A stretch of 64,000 nucleotides of DNA from Ascidiaceihabitans sp. (GCA_028248455.1 JAOKHV010000003.1:1-64000); one strand, 5' to 3'. Shown: positions 9,459 to 17,324, numbered from the stretch's first letter. Notes: generated by a model from the letters alone, not told the origin. A program made the numbers and translations.

Positions 9459-10302
9459 TTAATTTCAAAACCCCTCATATCTGCTGTGTAAAACATAGTC
9501 TTTAAAAACCCCTCCACGGATCCACAATCAAATCGCAGTCCATTCAGACGCACGGTTTCGACCGAGCCCTGCTGTGCATGGATATTAATCGCATCGGCCA
9601 ATTGTATTTCCCCGCCTGATCCATCCTTGAGGCCCCGCAAGGTGTCAAAAATATCAGGCGTTAGGACATATCGCCCGATAGAGGCCAGGTTTGAGGGTGC
9701 ATCCATTGCATCAGGTTTTTCAACCAAGCCTGCAATACCCGCGCCCGCACCGTTTGGCACAACAACCCCGTATTTTGAGATATCAGGCCCATCAACCTCC
9801 ATCACCGAAAGTTGTGATTTGCCACTGCTTGCAAACGCCTCTGCCAAATCCGCAGTCACACCGGGCGCGTGATCGGTTAAGAAATCATCAGCTAGCAAAA
9901 CGGCAAACTGATCCCCCCAACAGCGCGTTCCGCACACAATACTGCGTGGCCTAGACCAAGCTGTTCGGCCTGACGCACCAATATGCATTCTACACCTGTT
10001 GGAATGATATTGCGCACTATGTCGGCCTGCGCATCTTTGCCCTTGGCTCGCAGCATGGTTTCCAATTCATTATTCGCATCAAAGTGATCTTCGATCGCGC
10101 GCTTATTTCGGCCCGTCACAAAAATCAGGGTGTCGATTCCTGCGGCAATCGCCTCTTCCGCGGCGTATTGGATCAAAGGCTTATCAACGATCGGCAATAA
10201 CTCTTTCGGCATCGCCTTGGTCGCAGGCAGAAAGCGCGTGCCAAAACTAGCAACCGGAAAGACAGCTTTTTTAATTTTTATAATGCTATCTAATTCTGCC
10301 AA
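9455..10302 (-). pseudogene. galU-like UTP-glucose-1-phosphate uridylyltransferase, frameshifted
   Basis: The ATG at 10302 opens a GalU frame ([20 protein letters not shown], then [12 protein letters not shown]) that ends early after AERAVGG. The rest of GalU ([11 protein letters not shown], the KYGVVVPNG segment, RFDCGSVEGFLK) continues in another frame to the TGA at 9455. The switch lies at a run of six G (six C on the plus strand, 9913-9918). Four or seven G would restore one frame of about 282 codons. GalU makes UDP-glucose from UTP and glucose-1-phosphate. An intact relative lies at 14873-15706. The first glycine-rich loop also has Ser in place of Gly (ASFGTR against AGFGTR). The cause may be real decay, a reversible slippage site, or a sequencing indel. 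Confidence 0.85.
9913..9918 (-). repeat. G6 homopolymer at the galU frameshift point
   Basis: Six consecutive C on the plus strand (G on the coding strand) lie exactly where the two halves of the galU-like gene change frame. Reading four or seven G gives VGDQFAV or VGGDQFAV and joins both halves; the intact paralog reads VGDDPFVV at this point. Homopolymers of this kind are prone both to replication slippage and to sequencing error. Confidence 0.8.
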
Positions 10303-10405
10303 TTTAAGTCTGTTTTAATAATATTACTAATATTTGCTGTTGCAATGAAATAGCTGTTATCCATACCTGGCTTACCGTAAGTGAGCTCCTCACGGTCCCT
10401 CAAGG

Positions 10406-11131
10406 TCACAACATTACACCAGCTGCCTTGAGAACCGCGTGTGCTGCAGCAGTATCCCACTCCATTGTGCGGCCCAGTCTTGGATAGTAATCAGCTTTAC
10501 CCTCCGCGACTTTACAAAACTTTAAAGAAGAACCTGCCGAGAGAGTATTCACTGGCTTATATAAGGCGCAGTACTCTCGCGTCTCATCTGAACTGTGCGA
10601 CGCAGACATAACCAAAGTTGGCCCTGCTTCGGGCACCGACCTGACGGATATTTTATGGAGTTCACGTTCATCACTCGGCTTACTAGCTGGGCGGATTCTC
10701 ACTGCGCCATCATATTGAGTTGTTGCATAAAGGGTATCTTGAGCCGGTAAATGAACAACTCCAAGTTTCGTTATACCTTGGATAACCAAGGCGATGTTTA
10801 CAGTAAACTCGCCTGTGCGTTTTATAAATTCTTTCGTTCCGTCCAACGGATCTACCAAGAAAAAAACGTCGCCAACTGTTATCTCTGCTCCAGTCTCGTC
10901 TTCTTCAGAAAATAACTGGATATCTGGAAAAGAATGCATGAGCCTTTCTGATATCACTTTGTGAGCTCTTAAATCGGCAAGAGTCAGCGGACTATCATCC
11001 GCCTTCCATTCAGTTCCTATTTCATCTTTAGCGTAAACATCCATGATGTCATTACCCGCAGCAATTGCAGCCGCTTGCATCTCTTTCAAAATATAAGGGT
11101 ACTTGGATATCACTTCGTTTATAGTTTTCAT
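10406..11131 (-). CDS. cysQ: 3'(2'),5'-bisphosphate nucleotidase CysQ
   Basis: A 241-residue inositol-monophosphatase superfamily enzyme. The metal-binding motifs are EED (76-78) and DPLDGTKEF (94-102), and WDTAAAHAVL lies near the C-terminus. CysQ hydrolyses PAP, the product left when a sulfotransferase has used PAPS, to AMP and phosphate. PAP is inhibitory, so a dedicated copy beside four sulfotransferases and PAPS synthesis makes functional sense. It precedes the galU/cysD/cysNC group by about 100 nt on the same strand and may head that operon. It is distinguished from plain inositol monophosphatase by the KEFIKRTGEFTVNIAL segment, which is typical of CysQ. Confidence 0.93.
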   Translation of the reverse strand: MKTINEVISKYPYILKEMQAAAIAAGNDIMDVYAKDEIGTEWKADDSPLTLADLRAHKVISERLMHSFPDIQLFSEEDETGAEITVGDVFFLVDPLDGTKEFIKRTGEFTVNIALVIQGITKLGVVHLPAQDTLYATTQYDGAVRIRPASKPSDERELHKISVRSVPEAGPTLVMSASHSSDETREYCALYKPVNTLSAGSSLKFCKVAEGKADYYPRLGRTMEWDTAAAHAVLKAAGVML

Positions 11132-11243
11132 TTTTCATTTCATTCTATGGTTATCATACGCCTGCCCATAAAATCCCAACGTCGGAGGGCATAACGCGCT
11201 GGTGATGTTTGATTTTCGCTGACCCAATTTCGGTGACTAATAT

Positions 11244-11489
11244 TCATTTAAGCTTCCGCAGGAGCGTCTGGTTTTCATCCATGACCACTTCGGCTGCGTC
11301 CAGAGCCTCGCGCAGAGCGGGATCATCTGCGTAATCTTGATCCGAAGGCATTTTAAAAAACTGCACGCCTTTCTCCGATATGACATAGCGAACGCGATCA
11401 CCCGCCGTAATGCCGAGCGCATCGCGCACGGGCTTCGGCAGGGTCGTTGATCCGTTTGCAAAAATCTTTGACTGATACAGCTGCGTCAT
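11244..11489 (-). CDS. AbrB/MazE-type swapped-hairpin DNA-binding protein
   Basis: An 81-residue protein whose first 50 residues match the AbrB/MazE/SpoVT fold (FANGSTTLPKPVRDALGITAGDRVRYVI). Such proteins bind DNA as dimers and often act as antitoxins or transition-state regulators. The C-terminal acidic tail (residues 50-81) could wrap a toxin. It starts 6 nt after the YoeB-like toxin gene, so it is most likely co-transcribed with yefM and yoeB. No MazF or VapC partner follows. It may be an accessory regulator of the cassette or a leftover antitoxin. Confidence 0.82.
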   Translation of the reverse strand: MTQLYQSKIFANGSTTLPKPVRDALGITAGDRVRYVISEKGVQFFKMPSDQDYADDPALREALDAAEVVMDENQTLLRKLK

Positions 11490-11495
11490 GTGTTG

Positions 11496-11762
11496 TTATT
11501 CATAATGCGTCCAAAGCCGTAAGATTTTTACGACCTTTTCTGCCTCCAAAACCTGATAGACAAGACGGTGTTGGATATTGATCCGTCTTGAATACGCCCC
11601 GCTCAAATCGCCCACGAGCTTTTCGAAGGGGGGCGGGTTTTGCCAAGGGTCGTTTTCCAGCATTGCCAAGAGCGCTTGGGCCTTGGTTTTGAGGCCAGAA
11701 GACGCGAGTTTTTTCGCATCTTTCTGGGCCTGCTTTGTGTAGTGAAGCGTCCAAGTCACCAC
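11496..11762 (-). CDS. yoeB: YoeB/Txe-family mRNA interferase toxin
   Basis: An 88-residue protein with the complete YoeB pattern: WTLHYTKQAQKDAKKL at the N-terminus, ALLAMLENDPWQNPPPFEKLVGDLSGAYSRRIN in the middle, and the C-terminal LRLWTHYE that holds the catalytic His-Tyr pair. YoeB is a ribosome-dependent endoribonuclease that cleaves mRNA in the A site. The start overlaps the YefM antitoxin gene by 7 nt, the standard coupled arrangement. All key residues (Glu, Arg, His, Tyr) seem present, so it should be active. Confidence 0.93.
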   Translation of the reverse strand: MVTWTLHYTKQAQKDAKKLASSGLKTKAQALLAMLENDPWQNPPPFEKLVGDLSGAYSRRINIQHRLVYQVLEAEKVVKILRLWTHYE

Positions 11763-11998
11763 TCTAACTCAGTTGATGTCTCATCAAGGTTTTCCTGCAT
11801 GCCTTCAATGATAGACGTGCGCATGCCAGGCACAGAGAGCAGATACAATGTCTCGTTGATTGCATTCCAATCGCCTTCTGAGAGGAGCACTGCATTTCCA
11901 CGCTTGCCGGTAATGACTACCGGCTCGTGGCTCGCAGATGCATCATCGATCAACTTATACAGATTGGCCCGCGCCTCAGTTACATTCACTGTTGTCAT
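11756..11998 (-). CDS. yefM: YefM/Phd-family antitoxin
   Basis: An 80-residue Phd/YefM antitoxin. The N-terminal DNA-binding part reads VTEARANLYKLIDDASASHEPVVITGKRGNAVLLSEGDW, and the acidic C-terminal tail (residues 55-80) neutralises the toxin. It probably binds YoeB and represses its own promoter, with YoeB as co-repressor. It is the first gene of the three-gene cassette, about 120 nt downstream of the phosphomannomutase. The length and the overlap with yoeB are typical. Confidence 0.93.
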   Translation of the reverse strand: MTTVNVTEARANLYKLIDDASASHEPVVITGKRGNAVLLSEGDWNAINETLYLLSVPGMRTSIIEGMQENLDETSTELEW

Positions 11999-12117
11999 GA
12001 CAGTACCCCTTTTGGCAAAGCGTACGTTAAAGCGCGCTTCGCGTCAATTGCCACGCTTCTCACCATCATGTGCATTTCAGACTCCAGGCTACCCATAACC
12101 TTGGATTATCGGCATGC

Positions 12118-13497
12118 TTAAGCGACTGTGCCGCCAAGCAACTTTGATATGTCCGCAACCCGCAATTTAAGGCTCTCAGACCCTCCGCGTGCTTCAATAT
12201 TAAGGCGCACCAATGGTTCGGTGTTTGAACGGCGCAAGTTAAAGCGCCAATCCTTGAACGCAAGGCTCACACCGTCAGTTTCATCCAAGGACAATGCATC
12301 TGCACTGTAAGTGGACAACACGCGGTCGATGGCCGCGCCGGCATCATCAACGCGAAAATTAATTTCACCTGAACTGGGAAAAGCATCAAAGCGGTCGCGC
12401 ACCCAATCACTCAACGAGCGCTTAGATTTAGACACAAGCTCAGCAACCAGAAGCCACGGGATCATACCACTGTCGCAGTAGGCAAAATCGCGAAAGTAGT
12501 GGTGCGCCGACATCTCACCACCATAGACGGCCTCATGTGCACGCATAGTTTGCTTGATAAATGCGTGACCTGTTTGAGATTGAATTTTGATGCCACCCTT
12601 GCTCGCAACAATATCCTGTGTGTTCCAAATCACGCGCGGGTCATGGACAATTTTACCGCCCGCCTCTTTATCGAGGAATATCGCCGCCAAAAGGCCCACG
12701 ACATACTCACCCGGCACGAACTGTCCCGCACCATCAAAGAAGAAACAGCGATCGAAGTCGCCATCAAAGGCAACGCCCATGTCTGCACCCGCGCGCACCA
12801 CAACATCTGCCGTGGCAGCGTGATTTGCGGGCAACAGAGGGTTTGGAATACCATTTGGAAATGTGTTGTCTGACTGATGATGCACGCGAATAAACTCTAA
12901 TGGCGCGCCCTGCGCCTTTAGGCGATCAATAATTGCGTCAACCGTTGGGCCTGCGGCACCATTTCCTGAATTAACAACGATTTTCAGCGGGGATAGTTCT
13001 GTCACGTCAACAAAACTTAGCAGCTGATCTAGATATTTCTGGCGCGCATCAACCGCAAGATCCCGAGCCTGACCAACAGATGAAGCGTACCCCCAAGCCT
13101 TTGAGCCAACGAGCCTTTTGATTTTTTGAAAATCCTCGACGTCGTCCAGTGGGCGAGATCCAGATTTAACAATCTTGATGCCATTGTAATTAATCGGGTT
13201 GTGCGAAGCCGTCACTTCAATCCCTGCGCAGGCACCAAACTCCGTTACTGCCCAATACATTTCCTCGGTACCGGCCATGCCAATATTTAACACGTCTGAT
13301 CCCGCATCTATAACTCCCCTCGCAGCAGAGTGCGCAAAGGCAGGACTGGTTTCGCGCGCATCAAAGCCGATCACAACCGTTTTGGCTTTTAGATGTTGTG
13401 CCGCGGCGCGACCAATCCGGTAGGCCATATCCTCATCGATATTAACACCGATTTCGCCGCGAATATCGTAGGCCTTGAAACACGTTAAGTCTGTCAC
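12118..13497 (-). CDS. Phosphomannomutase/phosphoglucomutase
   Basis: A 459-residue alpha-D-phosphohexomutase. The active-site phosphoserine loop TASHNP is at residues 96-101 (Ser98), the metal loop DGDFDRC near 240, the sugar-binding GGEMSAHHYFRD near 325, and the phosphate-binding RRSNTEP near the C-terminus. It interconverts mannose-6-P and mannose-1-P, and often glucose phosphates, feeding GDP-mannose or UDP-glucose synthesis (CpsG/ManB/AlgC type). The start overlaps the stop of the upstream MarR-type regulator by 4 nt. It fits as precursor supply for the polysaccharide locus. Whether mannose or glucose is preferred cannot be read from the sequence. Confidence 0.93.
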   Translation of the reverse strand: MTDLTCFKAYDIRGEIGVNIDEDMAYRIGRAAAQHLKAKTVVIGFDARETSPAFAHSAARGVIDAGSDVLNIGMAGTEEMYWAVTEFGACAGIEVTASHNPINYNGIKIVKSGSRPLDDVEDFQKIKRLVGSKAWGYASSVGQARDLAVDARQKYLDQLLSFVDVTELSPLKIVVNSGNGAAGPTVDAIIDRLKAQGAPLEFIRVHHQSDNTFPNGIPNPLLPANHAATADVVVRAGADMGVAFDGDFDRCFFFDGAGQFVPGEYVVGLLAAIFLDKEAGGKIVHDPRVIWNTQDIVASKGGIKIQSQTGHAFIKQTMRAHEAVYGGEMSAHHYFRDFAYCDSGMIPWLLVAELVSKSKRSLSDWVRDRFDAFPSSGEINFRVDDAGAAIDRVLSTYSADALSLDETDGVSLAFKDWRFNLRRSNTEPLVRLNIEARGGSESLKLRVADISKLLGGTVA

Positions 13498-13874
13498 GTT
13501 TGCTTCTCTTCACTTTGGGCGGCGGCTGTTGCTTCACCAAGCCCCACATCTTCTTCTAGTGCTTGAATTTCGGCCCGAAGATCCTCAAATTCTTGCCGCT
13601 TGCGTTTGATAAAGCCGTGGCTCAGCAATGATTTTTCTCTGATACCACTCGGCGTCAATAGATATGCATACTGCCCCTTGCGTGGGCTTTGTTTGAAATT
13701 GCCAAGCTTGACGAAACCTTTTTCAACCAAAGCCGTCAGGACGTAATAGGCTGAACCGTTTGAAATACCGACTTCGCGCGCAACCTCACGCGTGGACAAT
13801 TCGGGGTTTGCCGAGATCAATCGCATGACCTTGAGGCGCACTTCACTCTGCTGTACGTCGCGCCGGCTAGCCAT
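13494..13874 (-). CDS. EPS-associated MarR-type winged-helix regulator
   Basis: A 126-residue protein with a winged helix-turn-helix over residues 8-75 (LKVMRLISANPELSTREVAREVGIS, then YYVLTALVEKGFVKLGNF) and a charged coiled-coil tail (residues 85-115). It matches the small MarR-like family that accompanies exopolysaccharide clusters in many proteobacteria. It overlaps the phosphomannomutase gene by 4 nt and is transcribed away from the RfaH-like gene across a gap of about 330 nt. It may regulate both directions from there (inference). Confidence 0.82.
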   Translation of the reverse strand: MASRRDVQQSEVRLKVMRLISANPELSTREVAREVGISNGSAYYVLTALVEKGFVKLGNFKQSPRKGQYAYLLTPSGIREKSLLSHGFIKRKRQEFEDLRAEIQALEEDVGLGEATAAAQSEEKQT

Positions 13875-14026
13875 TGTGCCACATCAGAACGGCTACCGCA
13901 CCGAGCGTCGCTGCGTTGCAATGCTCAGGATTTGTAATTTTACAATTTTGATCAGAATTATTCATTACCGTTCAGTTTTGAGCAGTAAACAATGTCCTAG
14001 AATGTTACAAGACATTAAGTTTATTT

Positions 14027-14053
14027 TTGATACTTTAACTGGCTTTGGATAAT
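14027..14053 (+). promoter_or_regulatory. Candidate sigma70-type promoter for the rfaH-like gene
   Basis: TTGATA (14027-14032) and GATAAT (14048-14053) each match five of six consensus bases, with a 15-nt spacer (16 nt if ATAATA at 14049 is the -10 box). It would give a leader of roughly 140 nt before the RfaH-like start. Spacing is a little short, so this is only a candidate. Confidence 0.3.
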
Positions 14054-14186
14054 ATCGTCTCATTGATTTAGTTGATAATGACCTTCACCACAGACGATAT
14101 ATCTGATCGTGCTGATACTTTTTTTAGATGTATAGCCCGATTGTAAACTGCTCTCACCTCAGCTATTGTTCAAACATGAGCAAAGG

Positions 14187-14198
14187 GGCGGTAATGCT
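14187..14198 (+). promoter_or_regulatory. ops-like motif in the leader of the rfaH-like gene
   Basis: GGCGGTAATGCT, in the wider context GGGGCGGTA, resembles the ops element GGCGGTAGCGTG that recruits RfaH to paused RNA polymerase. It ends 3 nt before the ATG of the RfaH-like gene. The core seven bases also occur by chance elsewhere in the window, and the G-run may simply serve as the ribosome binding site. Confidence 0.25.
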
Positions 14199-14201
14199 GA
14201 A

Positions 14202-14699
14202 ATGACACAGTGGTATCTCATTCAATTTAAACCCAATTCACATCGCTTGGCAGAGCGAAACCTTCAACGCCAAGGTTTTGAAACATTCCTCCCATTGCAT
14301 GAAGTCGCTCGTAGAAAGACATCTCGCTTCATCACAGATCTCAGACCCCTGTTCCCTGGGTACATGTTTGTTGGCATCGATATGAATTCCGCGCCGTGGA
14401 GCAAAATTAATAGCACCTTGGGTGTTTCCCGGCTCGTAAGCTTTGATGGCACTCCCAAGCCTTTGCCATTACAGCTGATCTCAAGCCTCATGCTTCGTTG
14501 TGATGAAGAGGGGAAGATGTTGCCGCCTGCAGCCCTGAACCCCGGCGATAATGTTGAAGTTTTAACCGGACCATTTGCGCACTTTGTCGCGACTGTCGAA
14601 ACGATTGATGCACAGCAGCGTGCTTGGATTTTAATGGACTTCATGGGCCAAAGCACGCGAATTCAAATTGCGCCAGATCAAGTCCAGCTCACTGATTAA
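14202..14699 (+). CDS. RfaH/NusG-like transcription antitermination protein
   Basis: A 165-residue NusG paralog. The NGN domain (residues 1-100) shows WYLIQFKPNSHRLAERNLQRQGF and LFPGYMFVGID; the C-terminal KOW domain (about 112-165) shows LNPGDNVEVLTGPF. RfaH-type proteins bind RNA polymerase at ops sites and let it read through long polysaccharide operons. Housekeeping NusG lies in the secE/rplK cluster, so a copy beside EPS genes is a specialised paralog. The ATG at 14202 was chosen because the NGN domain starts there; an in-frame TTG at 14166 would add 12 unusual residues. Its likely target is the minus-strand sulfated polysaccharide operon (inference). Confidence 0.87.
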   Translation: MTQWYLIQFKPNSHRLAERNLQRQGFETFLPLHEVARRKTSRFITDLRPLFPGYMFVGIDMNSAPWSKINSTLGVSRLVSFDGTPKPLPLQLISSLMLRCDEEGKMLPPAALNPGDNVEVLTGPFAHFVATVETIDAQQRAWILMDFMGQSTRIQIAPDQVQLTD

Positions 14700-14872
14700 C
14701 GCAGTCTGCCTATAATATAAATAACTGAACTAATTTGATATTTCAGGTCATCTATTTGGCTAGCTGATCTTAATATCTTGTTAAAAAAGAACAGGTGGCA
14801 CCCTACTCTTAATCACCCATAACGCTTGAGAGCAGTCAAACGTCTCACGATACAGTTTTGGAAAATTAAACT

Positions 14873-15706
14873 TTAATCTTTTTCGGTTTTGCGACGGCCC
14901 GCTACATGCATGATCGCATCCAAGTATCCCTCAACACTGCCACAATCAAATCGCAAGCCATTAAGGTTTACTGATTGAACTGCGCCCTTAGCAGCTTGAG
15001 TATTGATAGCATCTGCAAGCTGAACTTCGCCACCAGCACCCACTGGCTGAGTGCGAAGAATATCAAAGATGTCAGGTGTCAGGACATATCGCCCTATACT
15101 GGCCAAATTAGATGGTGCTTTGTTTGCGTCAGGCTTTTCCACCAGACCCGCAACAGAACCAGATCCGCCGTTTGGAACGACAACACCATATTTAGAAATA
15201 TCAGGTCCGTTTACTTCCATAACGCTAAGCTGGGTTTTTCCAGAGAGTTCATATGCACTGACAAGATCAGAAACGATACCGTCACCCTCATAAGTCAGAA
15301 AATCATCCGCAAGCAGAACCACAAAAGGATCATCACCAACTACACGCTCCGCACAGAGCACGGCATGACCAAGCCCAAGCTGTTCTGGTTGACGGACAAA
15401 GATACATTCAACACCCGCGGGCAGGATATTTTTAACCATCTCAGCCTGATCGTATTTGCCTTTCGCCCGAAGAGCCATCTCAAGCTCTTGATTGTTATCA
15501 AAGTGGTCTTCGATGGCGCGTTTGTTACGGCCAGTCACAAAAATTAGCGTATCAATACCCGCCGCAATTGCTTCTTCAGCCGCGTATTGAATGAGAGGCT
15601 TGTCCACGATGGGCAGCAGTTCTTTGGGCATAGCTTTGGTCGCTGGTAAAAACCGCGTTCCGAAACCAGCTACTGGGAAGACTGCTTTTCTAATAGTTGA
15701 AGTCAT
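14873..15706 (-). CDS. galU: UTP-glucose-1-phosphate uridylyltransferase GalU
   Basis: A 277-residue intact GalU with [20 protein letters not shown] at residues 10-29, then [20 protein letters not shown], the KYGVVVPNG region and RFDCGSVEGYLD near the end. It makes UDP-glucose from UTP and glucose-1-P, the precursor for glucosylated polysaccharides and for UDP-glucuronate or UDP-galactose. It is closely similar along its whole length to the broken copy at 9455-10302 and can supply the activity that copy lost. It stands alone, convergent with the RfaH-like gene and downstream of the WecA-like gene. Confidence 0.96.
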   Translation of the reverse strand: MTSTIRKAVFPVAGFGTRFLPATKAMPKELLPIVDKPLIQYAAEEAIAAGIDTLIFVTGRNKRAIEDHFDNNQELEMALRAKGKYDQAEMVKNILPAGVECIFVRQPEQLGLGHAVLCAERVVGDDPFVVLLADDFLTYEGDGIVSDLVSAYELSGKTQLSVMEVNGPDISKYGVVVPNGGSGSVAGLVEKPDANKAPSNLASIGRYVLTPDIFDILRTQPVGAGGEVQLADAINTQAAKGAVQSVNLNGLRFDCGSVEGYLDAIMHVAGRRKTEKD

Positions 15707-15845
15707 TTAAATATTCCATTTTAAAATCATATCCGCTCCAATTTTGATCCAGCCAAAAACAGCTCACCTTTATCAAAAAAATAGGGGTATATTATATTGG
15801 ACTACTGAGCATTACAGGATCTTGACCGACCAGTGCAACTCCAGT

Positions 15846-16973
15846 TTAGTCAGCTTGTGCAATCCCAACAGCACCTTTTGAGGGAGGTCTATATGACCGA
15901 CGCAGTTTGGGCGCTAACCACATCCCAACTTTATAAGTGACAAAAAAGGTCACCCCAAAACAGACGCATGCGATTGCAGCTTTGCTCGGGTCATAAGCAA
16001 AAAACACACCTGCAATCATCGGTAATATCACAAATGGAAGGGTCAAAATGGTTGCAAGTGGATTTGCAAGCTTTCTATTATGGCGGCCCAGTAGAACAAT
16101 TTCGACAGCACGCATAGCAAGCTGGTGAAAATGCAGTCGATCTGGTTGGGTTATCGGCTTTCCAGCACTATACCGGCGCAAAATAGCCATAATGGTATCT
16201 GCGATAGGCCAGAAAAATATCAAAAGCACTGCCAGTGGAGTAACACTTGGCGCGTTCCACAAAATGGAAATCGATGCCCAGACCAGAAGGTGCCCAAGAA
16301 CGCAAGCGCCAGCATCGCCCAAGAATATTTTTCCAAAGGGAAAATTAAACACTAAAAATCCAACAGTTGCAGCACTTAAGATGAACAAGAAATTTCTGTG
16401 CTCTAATAGTCCAGCTTGGTGCGCAATTAATGCGAGGGCCAAAGATACACCCACTGCTGTAGTGGCTGCGAGACCGTTCAATCCATCGATTAGATTGAAT
16501 GCGTGACTGATACCAACAGATAAAAAAAGCGATAATGAAATTGCGAATGGCGTCCAGAGCATTGCTAAATCAAGAACTGGAATATCTGTTCTGGGAATCC
16601 ATTGTCCCATTAGCAATACAAATAGGGCTCCAGAAGCTGCTGCGGCCAATAATCTATTGCGAGGGCTCACAAGTCTACCCAGATCTTCTGCCAGACCAAC
16701 GACAAAAACGGGTAAAGCACTCAACATGAGTGCTATGTGTGTGCTGACGGTATCCGAAAGAAAAACAATTAAAGATGCCACAACCAAGCCTAGCACAATT
16801 GCAAGCCCGCCAATACGCGGTGTGGGTCTGGTGTGGGCGGCCTGTACAGCAGACGTATCATTGCGAGTTGTTGATTTAGCAATAGTCTCTGAAAACCCTA
16901 GCATAATTATCAAACATGCCGATCCAGAAATCAAAAAACTTATTGCTAATATTTGGATCAGAGAAAATGACAC
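15846..16973 (-). CDS. WecA/MraY-type undecaprenyl-phosphate sugar-1-phosphate transferase
   Basis: A 375-residue membrane protein with about ten hydrophobic segments and the family motifs: TPRIGG near residue 51, the NLIDGLNGL loop near 160, FLGDAGAC near 218, and the FHQLAMR His motif near 282. It transfers a sugar-1-phosphate (often GlcNAc-1-P) from a UDP-sugar to undecaprenyl phosphate, the first step of O-antigen or Wzy-dependent capsule synthesis. It is not MraY itself, because no peptidoglycan genes are nearby and the His motif follows the WecA/TagO pattern. It is the natural initiating enzyme for the repeat unit exported by the Wzx-like protein (inference). Confidence 0.88.
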   Translation of the reverse strand: MSFSLIQILAISFLISGSACLIIMLGFSETIAKSTTRNDTSAVQAAHTRPTPRIGGLAIVLGLVVASLIVFLSDTVSTHIALMLSALPVFVVGLAEDLGRLVSPRNRLLAAAASGALFVLLMGQWIPRTDIPVLDLAMLWTPFAISLSLFLSVGISHAFNLIDGLNGLAATTAVGVSLALALIAHQAGLLEHRNFLFILSAATVGFLVFNFPFGKIFLGDAGACVLGHLLVWASISILWNAPSVTPLAVLLIFFWPIADTIMAILRRYSAGKPITQPDRLHFHQLAMRAVEIVLLGRHNRKLANPLATILTLPFVILPMIAGVFFAYDPSKAAIACVCFGVTFFVTYKVGMWLAPKLRRSYRPPSKGAVGIAQAD

Positions 16974-17324
16974 TGTTAAATTACCTTATATCAAGACCAT
17001 CCTCAAAACGGAGGTAGACGCTAAATATCTCGTAGTGATACTTAAGGGAATATTTATCTATGAGCAAACAGTTAAGTAAAACTCTTAACACAGCTGCGCC
17101 CTACCTTTGTTGGGGCAGGACCTACTTTATTACTTAAAAAGGTCAAATCTCTAAATTTTATGAGACACCCCAAGACCTCGCGGATGACTTAACGGGTATC
17201 CACTCTGATTGACACTTTTAAGCGGTTCTTCAGAATAAAAAGAGGCTCCCTAAAGCAAGAGGAGTCTCTCTAAGGCTTAACGTTATAATCCAAGCCGAAA
17301 TATAACGCCCTCTTATTCGTACTT
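16974..17324. other. Intergenic region with the H-NS gene terminator
   Basis: About 350 nt between the WecA-like gene and the H-NS family gene, both on the minus strand. It contains the terminator at 17232-17269 and, to its left, presumably the promoter of the WecA-like gene. No credible open frame or RNA gene was seen in the rest. Confidence 0.55.
17232..17269 (-). terminator. Rho-independent terminator of the H-NS family gene
   Basis: On the minus strand AGAGACTCC pairs with GGAGCCTCT (nine pairs, one a G-U wobble) around an 11-nt loop and is followed directly by TTTTTATTC. It lies about 55 nt after the stop of the H-NS gene and is the clearest intrinsic terminator in the window. Confidence 0.8.

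Larger units (their letters stand above)
13875..14201. other. Divergent intergenic region between marR-type and rfaH-like genes
   Basis: About 330 nt without a gene, AT-rich in its middle, and the only wide divergent gap in the polysaccharide locus. Promoters for both directions should be here. A plus-strand sigma70-like candidate at 14027-14053 and an ops-like motif just before the RfaH-like start are listed separately. No open frame of note. Confidence 0.6.
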
